From an uncultured Blautia sp. (GTDB lineage: Bacteria; Bacillota; Clostridia; Lachnospirales; Lachnospiraceae), in the NCBI GenBank assembly GCA_900553515.1, contig USDN01000027.1:1-34737 (forward strand): a stretch of DNA of 34,737 bases. The letters are read 5' to 3'. Both the position numbers and the translations under genes were made by a program. Positions 8,456-15,966 of this stretch are shown here, piece by piece; positions within the stretch are counted from its first letter, which is position 1; each line of letters begins with the position of its first letter. Below the pieces are notes generated by a model, which saw only the letters and a program-made list of their open reading frames with translations, made no database searches and was not told the DNA's origin.

Positions 8456-9736
8456 ATGGAAAATAAAACATTTGCTTTAAAGGGAAATATTGTATACACA
8501 AAAGATAAAAATGAATTATGCATCAATGAGCAGAGTTATCTTGTCTGTGAAAATGGAAAGGTCCGGGGGATTTATAAAGAGCTTCCGGACGAGTTGAAAA
8601 ATGTCCCTGTAGAAGATATGGGCGATCAGCTGATCATCCCGGGACTTACAGATCTTCATGTTCATGCTCCTCAGTATTCCTTCCGGGGTCTGGGAATGGA
8701 TATGGAGCTTCTTGACTGGCTGGAGACCAATACGTTTCCAGAGGAAGCGAAATACAAAGATCTGGAATATGCGAAAAAAGCATACGGCATCTTTGCAGAG
8801 CAGATGAGAAAAAGCGCCGCTACAAGGGCATGTATCTTTGCAACGATCCATAAAGAAGCGACCATTTTGCTTATGGATCTGATGGAAGAAAGCGGTCTTT
8901 CCACTATGATCGGAAAGGTAAATATGGACCGCAACAGCCCGGATTATCTGCGGGAGCCGTCAGCGAAAGACTCAGAAGAAGCGACCAGAGAGTGGCTTAA
9001 AATGGTGGCTGACAAAAATTACGACCATACAAGACCGATCCTTACGCCACGGTTTACACCAAGCTGTACCGATGAACTGATGGAGCGGTTAAAAGGAATT
9101 CAGAAGGATTTTGACCTGCCGATGCAGTCCCACCTGTCTGAAAATCCGGGAGAGATCGCCTGGGTGAAGGAATTATGCCCCTGGTCTGAATTTTACGGGG
9201 ATGCTTATGACCATTTTGGACTGTTTGGAGGAGAGTGTCCTACGATCATGGCCCACTGCGTTTATTCCGGTGAGGAAGAGATTGCCCGCATGAAAGAAAG
9301 AGGTGTATTTATCGCCCACTGTCCTGACTCCAATACCAATCTTTCTTCCGGTGTAGCACCGGTGCGCCGGTATCTGGAAGAGGGAATGAACATAGGACTG
9401 GGAAGTGATGTGGCAGGCGGAACAAGTGAGAACCTGTTTGCAGCTATGGCACAGTCCATCCAGGCATCCAAGCTTCGCTGGAGATTGTTAGATGCTTCCT
9501 TAAAGCCACTGACCATTGAAGAAGCATTTTATATGGCAACCAAGGGCGGCGGAGCTTTCTTTGGAAAGGTGGGAAGCTTTGAGCCTGGCTATGAATTTGA
9601 TGCAGTGGTCTGCGATGACAGCCGTCTGGAACATCCCCAGCCGCTTACTGTAAAGCAGAGGCTGGAGCGTATCATTTATCTGGGGGATGAGAGAGAAGTT
9701 GCCGGAAAATATGTAGAAGGCAGAAAGCTGTTTTAA
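8456..9736 (+). CDS. guaD: Guanine deaminase
   Basis: This cytoplasmic enzyme converts guanine to xanthine and ammonia in purine breakdown or salvage. The 426-residue amidohydrolase carries the metal-binding HVHAPQYSF motif near residue 72, a His in MQSHLSENPGEIAW, a His in MAHCVYSGEEE and an Asp in GLGSDVAGGTS. The LLDWLETNTFPEEAKY segment is typical of guanine deaminases rather than other amidohydrolases. The start at 8456 is preferred over an in-frame upstream ATG because AAGGAGG sits 7 nt before it. The gene lies behind a guanine-type riboswitch and terminator, and ends before its own terminator, so it is probably monocistronic. Confidence 0.95.
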   Translation: MENKTFALKGNIVYTKDKNELCINEQSYLVCENGKVRGIYKELPDELKNVPVEDMGDQLIIPGLTDLHVHAPQYSFRGLGMDMELLDWLETNTFPEEAKYKDLEYAKKAYGIFAEQMRKSAATRACIFATIHKEATILLMDLMEESGLSTMIGKVNMDRNSPDYLREPSAKDSEEATREWLKMVADKNYDHTRPILTPRFTPSCTDELMERLKGIQKDFDLPMQSHLSENPGEIAWVKELCPWSEFYGDAYDHFGLFGGECPTIMAHCVYSGEEEIARMKERGVFIAHCPDSNTNLSSGVAPVRRYLEEGMNIGLGSDVAGGTSENLFAAMAQSIQASKLRWRLLDASLKPLTIEEAFYMATKGGGAFFGKVGSFEPGYEFDAVVCDDSRLEHPQPLTVKQRLERIIYLGDEREVAGKYVEGRKLF

Positions 9737-9776
9737 TCATGCGAAAGTAAGTTGGGTTCAGCTATTTGCATCGTAT

Positions 9777-9824
9777 AAAAAGCAGTCGGATACAGGAAAA
9801 TACAGCCTGTTCCGGCTGCTTTTC
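9777..9824 (+). terminator. Intrinsic terminator after guaD
   Basis: A 10-bp stem (9781-9790 with 9811-9820, one G-U) has an inner CAGG/CCTG pairing and is flanked by A and T runs. Part of its 5' arm (9787-9797) is also complementary to 9885-9895 downstream. Confidence 0.8.
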
Positions 9825-9895
9825 TTGTAAACCACCCGGCTTCATGTTATTATGTATACAACGATCTGTTGCAGAGCAACATGATCCTGTATCCG
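9787..9895. repeat. 11-bp perfect inverted repeat around a hairpin
   Basis: CGGATACAGGA (9787-9797) and TCCTGTATCCG (9885-9895) are exact inverted copies 87 nt apart. Just inside the right copy, GATC-TGTTGC-AGA-GCAACA-T-GATC (9863-9886) forms another near-perfect hairpin. The left copy overlaps the guaD terminator. The stretch could be a transcript structure or a relic of a small inserted element. Confidence 0.5.
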
Positions 9896-9938
9896 TGTAA
9901 CAGGCTTGCAGATATAAAAGGAGTAGATCGATGATGTA

Positions 9939-10046
9939 TTGATGTATTTGATCCATTTGGGATATCTTGGATATGATCAGGATGCGCAGACAGCATTTAT
10001 CCCAAATGAAGAAATACGCCAGGAGCTGACAGCAGCAACAAGGCGC
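9939..10046 (+). pseudogene. Remnant of an AAA-ATPase-like / PD-(D/E)XK gene (C-terminal part)
   Basis: About 36 codons read MMYLIHLGYLGYDQDAQTAF and continue with IPNEEIRQELTAATRR. This pattern (LTHLGYLGYD, then IPNEEIRQEF) is characteristic of the large AAA-ATPase-like family that carries a C-terminal PD-(D/E)XK nuclease domain, common and highly duplicated in gut Clostridia. The N-terminal ATPase and the end of the protein are absent. The AAGGAG at 9918-9923 is 18 nt from the first in-frame ATG (9942), too far to serve it. The frame happens to run open into patB, which makes a misleading longer ORF. Confidence 0.7.
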
Positions 10047-10136
10047 AATCCCAAGAACATCAGTGTATCATTGAGAAATTATAATAAAAATATTGCAGAT
10101 AAAACTGTTCTGAGCAGCAGAAAGGACGAAAATACA

Positions 10137-11357
10137 ATGAAATACGATTTCACAACAATTTTAGACCGAAAGGGAAAAGACTCGATTGCAGTGGAACCTT
10201 TTGAGGCTGACTGGATCAAATGGCCGGGGAAGACGAAGGAAGGTTTTGATATTATCCCAATGTGGGTGGCAGATATGAACTTTCCGGCTGTACATACGAT
10301 CCCGGAAGCGATTATTGAGAGAACAAAACATACTACCTATGGTTACTTTTCTCCAAGAGAAGAATATTTTGACGCTATCATCAAGTGGCATAAGACCAGA
10401 AATGGCATAGAGGGACTGGAACCAAAGCACATTGGATATGAAAATGGTGTTTTAGGCGGTGTGGTCAGTGCATTAAATGTACTTTGCTCGAAAGGTGACA
10501 GTGTACTGCTTCATTCTCCCACTTATATCGGTTTTACAAAGAGCCTGACCAACAACGGTTATCACATTGTCCACAGCCCGTTAGTGAAGGATGAGAATAA
10601 TGTATATCGCATGGATTTTGAGGATATGGAAAAGAAAATCGTGGAGAACCATATCCATGCAGCTATTTTCTGCAGCCCGCACAACCCAACCGGCCGTGTA
10701 TGGGAGCGCTGGGAGATCGAGAAGGCCATGGAGATCTACAAGAAACATGATGTATATGTAGTTTCTGATGAGATCTGGTCTGACCTTCTCTTAAATGGAC
10801 ATAAACACATTACAACCCAGTCTGTATCGGAAGATGCAAAGCAGAGGACCGTAGCACTTTATGCTCCGTCTAAAACCTTTAACCTGGCTGGTCTGATTGG
10901 CAGTTATCATATTATCTACAATGACTGGTTAAGGGACCGCATTTTAAAAGAGTCCTCTTTAAGCCATTATAACAGCATGAACCTGTTATCTATGTATGCA
11001 TTAATTGGTGCCTATAAGCTGGAAGGTTATGAATGGGTGGATGAATTAAAAGAGGTCTTAAGTGGAAATGTAAACTATGCCTGCGATTACATTGAAAAGC
11101 ATTTTGAAGGAGTCAATGTTTCCAAGCCGGAAGGCACCTACATGCTTTTCCTGGACTGCACAGAATGGTGCAAAAAACATGGAAAGACTATTACAGAGCT
11201 TCAGGCAGCAGGCATTGAAGTAGGCGTGATCTGGCAGGACGGAGTAGCTTTCCACGGCCCATGTCATATCCGTATGAACCTGGCTCTGCCGTTGTCCAGG
11301 GTAAAAGAGGCCTTTGACCGCCTGGACAAATATGTATTTAATCTGCAGGAGGCATAA
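10137..11357 (+). CDS. patB: PatB/MalY-type cystathionine beta-lyase (PLP-dependent C-S lyase)
   Basis: This is a fold-type I PLP enzyme of the aminotransferase class I/II group, PatB/MalY subfamily. Members cleave C-S bonds of cystathionine or cysteine conjugates to pyruvate, ammonia and a thiol. The 406-residue product starts MKYDFTTILDRKGKDS, the usual start for the family. FDIIPMWVADMNFP is near residue 37, CSPHNPTGRVW near 180, SDEIWSDLL near 210, and the likely PLP lysine is in APSKTFNLAGL near 243. The open frame extends 66 codons upstream into an unrelated gene remnant; the ATG at 10137, with GAAAGGA before it, is the sensible start. tatD follows after 5 nt, with its ribosome site inside the end of patB, so the two are likely coupled. 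Confidence 0.9.
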   Translation: MKYDFTTILDRKGKDSIAVEPFEADWIKWPGKTKEGFDIIPMWVADMNFPAVHTIPEAIIERTKHTTYGYFSPREEYFDAIIKWHKTRNGIEGLEPKHIGYENGVLGGVVSALNVLCSKGDSVLLHSPTYIGFTKSLTNNGYHIVHSPLVKDENNVYRMDFEDMEKKIVENHIHAAIFCSPHNPTGRVWERWEIEKAMEIYKKHDVYVVSDEIWSDLLLNGHKHITTQSVSEDAKQRTVALYAPSKTFNLAGLIGSYHIIYNDWLRDRILKESSLSHYNSMNLLSMYALIGAYKLEGYEWVDELKEVLSGNVNYACDYIEKHFEGVNVSKPEGTYMLFLDCTEWCKKHGKTITELQAAGIEVGVIWQDGVAFHGPCHIRMNLALPLSRVKEAFDRLDKYVFNLQEA

Positions 11358-11362
11358 GCAAC

Positions 11363-12136
11363 ATGATATTTGATACACATGCCCATTATGACGATGAAGC
11401 CTTTGACGAGGACAGGGAGCAGCTTTTAGCCAGTTTTAAAGAAAATGGCATTGACGCTGTTACAAATGTAGCTGCCAGTCTTTCCAGCTGCAAGACTACA
11501 CTGGAGCTTGCCAGAAACCATGATTTCATGTATGCTGCATTAGGCGTACATCCAAGTGAAAGCGCAGAACTGTCTGATGAAGGCTTAAAAGATATTGAGA
11601 CCTGGTGCACAGAAAGACAGGACGGAAAAGTCCGTGCCATTGGTGAGATCGGCCTTGATTATTACTGGGAAGAGCCGGATAAAGAGATCCAGAAAAAATG
11701 GTTTGTGGCCCAGTTAGATCTGGCCCGCAGGTTAAAGCTTCCGGTGATCATCCACAGCCGTGATGCTGCAAAAGATACCCTGGATATTATGAAGGCAGAA
11801 CACGGATCGGACATCGGTGGTGTGATCCATTGCTTTTCTTATACAAAGGAAATGGCAAGGGAGTACCTGGATATGGGATTTTTCCTTGGCATTGGCGGCG
11901 TACTTACTTTTAAAAATGCCAGAAAACTGGTAGAAACCGTAGAATATGCCCCCTTAGACCGCCTGGTACTGGAAACCGACTGCCCATATCTGTCACCTGT
12001 TCCAAACCGGGGAAAGAGAAATTCTTCCCTGAACCTGACCTATGTGGCAGATCAGCTGGCAGCTCTTAAGGGGGTGGACCGGGAAACAGTGGAGAAAATG
12101 ACCTGGGATAATGCCAGAAAGCTTTACCGTTTATAG
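11363..12136 (+). CDS. tatD: TatD family metal-dependent DNase
   Basis: This is a TIM-barrel metal-dependent nuclease of the TatD family, linked to 3'-5' DNA/RNA exonuclease activity and DNA repair. The 257-residue protein has the metal ligands DTHAHYDD at the N-terminus, GEIGLDYYWEE near residue 94, IIHSRDA near 130, VIHCFSY near 154 and LETDCPYLSPVPNRGKRN near 205. Length is normal. GGAGG lies within the last codons of patB. rsmA follows after 89 nt. In many Firmicutes the RNase M5 gene rnmV sits between tatD and rsmA; here it is missing. Confidence 0.95.
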   Translation: MIFDTHAHYDDEAFDEDREQLLASFKENGIDAVTNVAASLSSCKTTLELARNHDFMYAALGVHPSESAELSDEGLKDIETWCTERQDGKVRAIGEIGLDYYWEEPDKEIQKKWFVAQLDLARRLKLPVIIHSRDAAKDTLDIMKAEHGSDIGGVIHCFSYTKEMAREYLDMGFFLGIGGVLTFKNARKLVETVEYAPLDRLVLETDCPYLSPVPNRGKRNSSLNLTYVADQLAALKGVDRETVEKMTWDNARKLYRL

Positions 12137-12225
12137 ATGCAGATCTGCCCGTCACTGGCGGGTGGAAGCGAAATGATATAAAAATAATAGAAACAGAAAG
12201 AAGACAAAAGCAGGTAAAATCGTAA

Positions 12226-13089
12226 ATGAATGAGAAATTATCAGATCCGAAAAAAACAATTGAAGTCATCCAGAAATATCAGTTTGCGTTCCAGAAGCGC
12301 TTCGGCCAGAATTTCCTGATCGATGCTCATGTTCTGGAAAAAATTGTAAGCGCAGCAGGTATTACAAAGGATGACTGCGTTCTGGAAATTGGTCCGGGAA
12401 TTGGTACCATGACCCAGTATCTGGCAGAAAGTGCCGGACAGGTGATCGCAGTGGAGATCGACACCAATCTGCTGCCTATCCTTGCAGATACATTAAAAGA
12501 CTATTCCAATGTAAAGGTCATCAACCAGGATATCCTGAAAGTGGATATCAATGAACTGGTAAAGGAATACAACAACGGCAGACCGATTAAAGTAGTTGCC
12601 AATCTGCCATATTACATTACTACCCCTATTATCATGGGACTGTTTGAAAGCAATGTGCCAATCGACAATATCACGGTTATGGTCCAGAAAGAAGTGGCAG
12701 ACCGTATGCAGGTGGGACCGGGATCTAAGGATTACGGCGCCCTGTCTCTGGCAGTGCAGTACTACGCAAGCCCATATATTGTGGCAAATGTGCCGCCAAA
12801 CTGCTTTATCCCAAGACCAAATGTAGGTTCCGCGGTGATCCGTCTGACCCGCTATCAGGAGCCGCCGGTACAGGTAAAAGATCCGAAGCTGATGTTCAAG
12901 CTGATTCGCGCATCCTTTAACCAGAGAAGAAAAACACTGCAAAATGGTTTAAATAACTCTCCGGAGATCTCATTCTCCAAAGAAGAGATCACAAAGGCCA
13001 TTGAGAGCCTGGGCGTATCACCTTCTGTCCGTGGAGAAGCTTTAAGCCTGGAGCAGTTTGCCCAGTTAGCTAATTACTTCGTGCAGTAA
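12226..13089 (+). CDS. rsmA: 16S rRNA dimethyladenosine transferase RsmA (KsgA)
   Basis: RsmA dimethylates two adjacent adenines in the 3'-terminal hairpin of 16S rRNA during small-subunit maturation. The 287-residue protein shows RFGQNFLID near residue 26, the SAM-binding motif VLEIGPGIGTMTQYLA near 50, the motif IV NLPYYITTPI near 125, and the C-terminal FNQRRKTLQNGL segment. All are typical. The ribosome binding site is weak (no clear AGGAGG within 12 nt of the ATG at 12226), so coupling to upstream transcripts or moderate expression is possible. A small CCCG/CGGG hairpin lies in the 89-nt gap after tatD. Confidence 0.95.
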   Translation: MNEKLSDPKKTIEVIQKYQFAFQKRFGQNFLIDAHVLEKIVSAAGITKDDCVLEIGPGIGTMTQYLAESAGQVIAVEIDTNLLPILADTLKDYSNVKVINQDILKVDINELVKEYNNGRPIKVVANLPYYITTPIIMGLFESNVPIDNITVMVQKEVADRMQVGPGSKDYGALSLAVQYYASPYIVANVPPNCFIPRPNVGSAVIRLTRYQEPPVQVKDPKLMFKLIRASFNQRRKTLQNGLNNSPEISFSKEEITKAIESLGVSPSVRGEALSLEQFAQLANYFVQ

Positions 13090-13122
13090 GTGGGCTGTTT
13101 ATAAAAAGAAAGGCAAATGCCT

Positions 13123-14361
13123 ATGTCAGATAAAAAAAGATGGATCCGGCTGGCTGTGGCTGCAGGTTTAGGCGCGGCAGCCGGTGCATGGACTTATCAG
13201 ATACAAAAAGATAAAAAAGCGAAAAATGATGCCAGACTGGCGGTTGTGGAAGCAGCTGTAGTGCGCAGCCGAGATTATGGAAAGCAGAAGGCTTATATTA
13301 TAGGAAATAGTTTAAGCTCTCTGGCGGCAGCAGTCTGGCTTATAAAAGACTGCCATTTTCCTGGAAGCAGTATTATGGTGTATGGGGAAAATGAGGAGGC
13401 ATGTGGAAATGCAGGTCCTCTTGTAGTAAGCCGGGAAAACTGCGAAGATTTTCTGGAACTGTGTGGAAAACTGCCAGGTTCCGGGGAAAAAGTGTTTACG
13501 TTTCCAAAAACAGAAGGTGGAGAACGTCTGGGATGTGCAGACCTTCCGGCACTCTGGCGGCTGTTATGTACAGAAGAGGAAAGACTGGATGTTTTAAGTG
13601 TTGAAGACTGGTTCAGTGGGACACCTCATATATTTGAGACAGATCTGTGGCAGCTGTGCCAGTGTGTGTTTGGCCTGAAAAAAGACAGCAATCTGGCGGA
13701 ATTTCGCAGAAGTTTATGGGAATTAAAAGGACCGTTTCTGTTTCTTTCACCGGAAGAAAGACAGGAGCTGATCCGTTTGCTGAAACAGTATCTGCGCCGC
13801 AAAGGCGTATTGTTGCTGGAAAACACTCAGGTAACGGATCTGGAGCTTGAAAATGGAAATGACAACGGAAGCGGAACCGGTCTGGCAGTGAAAAAACTGT
13901 ATGTAAAACGCAGACTGCAGGAAGAAGAGACTGACCGGGAAGCTTTTGTATTTGAAAAGATAGATCTGAGATCCGGGGATGTCTGCATTATGGATAATGG
14001 CAGCGGTTCTGGAAAATTATGGAAAAAGGCAGCTGACCTGCATATTGCTCTGGGAGAACCGGAAGCCTTTGTGGGCGAAGAAGATAAACTTCAGCCCCTT
14101 CGGCCTCATCATTTTACAGACCGGCCTAAAACAGTTCCAACTGGAAGCAGAAATCTTGGCTTTGTGGGAGCATTTTCACGGCTGGAAGAAGGCTGCTGCC
14201 TTACAGGAAACTATGCTGTGGCAAGTGCCAGAAGTGCAGTGGATGAGCTGATGCATGCAGGAAGACGGGCAGCAGGAACAGAAGAAAAGAGGCAGTCCCG
14301 GATCAGAAAATGGATCACAGTTTACAAGGTGGTTTGTTCATTGTACCGTGCTGACTTATAA
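13123..14361 (+). CDS. Shortened oleate hydratase (MCRA)-like FAD protein
   Basis: The 412-residue product resembles the oleate hydratase family of FAD proteins that add water to unsaturated fatty acids, but is about 150 residues shorter. Shared parts are KAYIIGNSLSSLAAAVWLIK (dinucleotide fold), VEDWFSGTPHIFETDLWQ matching the FFETNFWYLW region, the FRRSLWEL segment, and the C-terminal GFVGAFSRLEEGCCLTGNYA with SARSAVDEL. The usual GxGxxG loop is degenerate (GNSLSS) and the EELDVAGGSLDG-type FAD loop is absent. The N-terminus (RLAVAAGLGAAAGAWTY) is hydrophobic and may sit in the membrane. The start at 13123 has the better spacing to AAAGAAAGG than the ATG at 13117. It may be inactive as a hydratase. 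Confidence 0.7.
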   Translation: MSDKKRWIRLAVAAGLGAAAGAWTYQIQKDKKAKNDARLAVVEAAVVRSRDYGKQKAYIIGNSLSSLAAAVWLIKDCHFPGSSIMVYGENEEACGNAGPLVVSRENCEDFLELCGKLPGSGEKVFTFPKTEGGERLGCADLPALWRLLCTEEERLDVLSVEDWFSGTPHIFETDLWQLCQCVFGLKKDSNLAEFRRSLWELKGPFLFLSPEERQELIRLLKQYLRRKGVLLLENTQVTDLELENGNDNGSGTGLAVKKLYVKRRLQEEETDREAFVFEKIDLRSGDVCIMDNGSGSGKLWKKAADLHIALGEPEAFVGEEDKLQPLRPHHFTDRPKTVPTGSRNLGFVGAFSRLEEGCCLTGNYAVASARSAVDELMHAGRRAAGTEEKRQSRIRKWITVYKVVCSLYRADL

Positions 14362-14474
14362 TTTTTGTGTATGGTCATGCCGCCATCAGGCGGTCTGTTA
14401 GTTTCCATGCGTTTGAAAGAAACTGCCAGTGACAGTTTCTGTAAAGTATTTGTTTTTAAAAGGAGGACAGCAAT

Positions 14475-14873
14475 ATGCTGTTTATCGGAGGTATCAGTCA
14501 GGGCCGGAAGCTGCTTAACTACGCAAGAAGCATTCTTTGCGGAAGCTGTGGCAGCACCAGCCAGTGTCAGGTCTTTATGACCTATATGTATTTCAGTTTT
14601 TTCTTTATCCCGCTGTTTAAGTGGAATAAGCGCTTTTATGTGCAGATGTCCTGTTGCAGCGCCATTTACGAGCTGGAGCCGGAGATCGGAAAAGCCATAT
14701 TAAGAGGCGAAGAACCGGCGATCACATCCGCCGACCTTCACCTGGTCCAGGAAGGAAAATACACCCGCACCTGGCAGGAAGGTTCCGGAAATCCCCACAA
14801 GAAGTGTATGCGCTGCGGATTTGAGACAGACGAAGATTATAACTACTGTCCGAAGTGCGGGGGACGGATATAA
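14475..14873 (+). CDS. Zinc-ribbon protein of unknown function
   Basis: The 132-residue protein has an N-terminal CGSCG pair, a hydrophobic stretch (FMTYMYFSFFFIPLF) near residue 36, and a C-terminal zinc ribbon (CMRCGFETDEDYNYCPKCGG). An isolated CC pair follows the hydrophobic segment. Such small zinc-ribbon proteins are common in Lachnospiraceae and lack a known role. AAAAGGAGG sits 8 nt before the ATG. The stop codon overlaps the start of the first copy of the 119-nt structured repeat. The 113-nt gap before it contains two hairpins (CCGCC-ATCA-GGCGG and GAAACTG/CAGTTTC) without a T-run. Confidence 0.8.
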   Translation: MLFIGGISQGRKLLNYARSILCGSCGSTSQCQVFMTYMYFSFFFIPLFKWNKRFYVQMSCCSAIYELEPEIGKAILRGEEPAITSADLHLVQEGKYTRTWQEGSGNPHKKCMRCGFETDEDYNYCPKCGGRI

Positions 14874-14990
14874 GGAACGCTTAAGGAAAACAAGCGCCGC
14901 TTTAAGCGGCATTTGTTTTCCTTGCGTCCTTAACGAACAAACCGTCTGCGATAGCAGACAGTAGAGCGCGCCAGCGCGTGTTTGTGAGTG
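14872..14990 (+). repeat. 119-nt structured intergenic element, copy 1
   Basis: Hairpin 1 (14872-14931) is built of AAGG/CCTT, a bulged A, ACGC/GCGT, a TT bulge, an 11-bp stem AAGGAAAACAA/TTGTTTTCCTT and an apical GCCGC/GCGGC. Then ACAAAC (14937-14942) pairs with GTTTGT (14980-14985) and encloses hairpin 2 (GTCTGC-GATA-GCAGAC) and hairpin 3 (CGCG-CCAG-CGCG). The element starts inside the TAA stop of the zinc-ribbon gene. No T-run follows, so it is not a plain terminator. See copy 2. Confidence 0.85.
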
Positions 14991-15014
14991 AACCCAACGC
15001 CTGCAAAATAAATA

Positions 15015-15950
15015 TTAAATCTCCCCAAATGCGATCAATGGATCTTTGCATTTTACACCCAGACTCAGGGTGTAATAAAGTACAACGCCATCAAATGGAG
15101 CTGTACATCGGAAAATTTCATTCCCATAAATATCTTTCAGGGTGCCAAGAAGGGTGCCCTTTTTTAATTTCTGACCTGCATGTGAGACAGCAGGATACCA
15201 GAACCCATTTTTTGGTGCCTCTTCATAAACTGCCTGACGGATCTCTTCCTGGTGAAGGTCAGTATCTGAAAAAGGTCTGATCTTAAGATGAGCCATTAAC
15301 TCAAAAATATTCCTTTTGCATGCTGTGACCTCATCTTCGCACCATAGCCCTCTTTCTCCCCGTTCTGCTAAAAGTGCCGGGATACCGCACTGAGCAGCCC
15401 AGCTATAGAGTCCGTTTTTTGCAGTAGAAGCGACCCGATATGGAATCGAGAGTGAGGCTGCAGCTGCAGAAGCTTTTGCGGCCAGTGCGTCAGAAACAGT
15501 TGTGGGAAAGAAGACCAGGGGAGTAAGAGCTTCGTTCACATCACCACCATGGAGATCTATGAGAAAATCAGCTTCAGGATACAGTGTTTCTTCAAGGAGC
15601 TTTGCAAGACGGCTGGAAAAAGTACCCTCAGGATCTCCGGGAAACGTACGGTTTAAATTTTGACCATCTGCAGGGATTATCTGTTTGGACCCCATGTAAA
15701 AGCCTTCTGGATTTACCAGGGGAAGCAGGATGATACGCCCTGAAAGATCGATGGGGTCCAGTTCCTTTTTCAGACGGTTCAGGGTTTCTATGCCTACATA
15801 TTCACAGCCGTGGACACCTGCGGTCACTACAAGGGTTTTTCCGGGACAGCTTCCGCAGATAACAGTCATTTCTATGGGATAGTGGCTGGCAACTGGCAGT
15901 AAAAGGGTTTGCTTTGTATTGCTGCCGGCTTTTAAGTCAGACAGTCTCAT
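15015..15950 (-). CDS. M14-type succinylglutamate desuccinylase/aspartoacylase family deacylase
   Basis: This is a zinc-dependent hydrolase of the AstE/AspA branch of M14 carboxypeptidases; members remove acyl groups from N-acyl amino acids or related compounds. The 311-residue protein has zinc ligands in VTAGVHGCEYVGIE (H and E) and LIDLHGGDVNE (H), the NPEGFYMGSKQ and DGQNLNRTFPGDP loops, and a likely catalytic Glu in ALLAERGERG. There is no signal peptide, so it acts in the cytoplasm. AAAGGAG overlaps the stop of the upstream ATPase gene, so it is the last gene of the ABC operon. It probably processes whatever the transporter brings in. The exact substrate cannot be told. Confidence 0.85.
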   Translation of the reverse strand: MRLSDLKAGSNTKQTLLLPVASHYPIEMTVICGSCPGKTLVVTAGVHGCEYVGIETLNRLKKELDPIDLSGRIILLPLVNPEGFYMGSKQIIPADGQNLNRTFPGDPEGTFSSRLAKLLEETLYPEADFLIDLHGGDVNEALTPLVFFPTTVSDALAAKASAAAASLSIPYRVASTAKNGLYSWAAQCGIPALLAERGERGLWCEDEVTACKRNIFELMAHLKIRPFSDTDLHQEEIRQAVYEEAPKNGFWYPAVSHAGQKLKKGTLLGTLKDIYGNEIFRCTAPFDGVVLYYTLSLGVKCKDPLIAFGEI

Positions 15951-15966
15951 ATTTTTCAGATCTCCT

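Noticed and set aside
12493..12942. 149-codon minus-strand frame inside rsmA
   Set aside because: It lies fully within a conserved gene and has no family features; it is a shadow frame.
14872..14990. Simple intrinsic terminator for the zinc-ribbon gene
   Set aside because: The hairpins lack a T-run, and the structure is shared in detail with 23940-24058, so it is more than a terminator.
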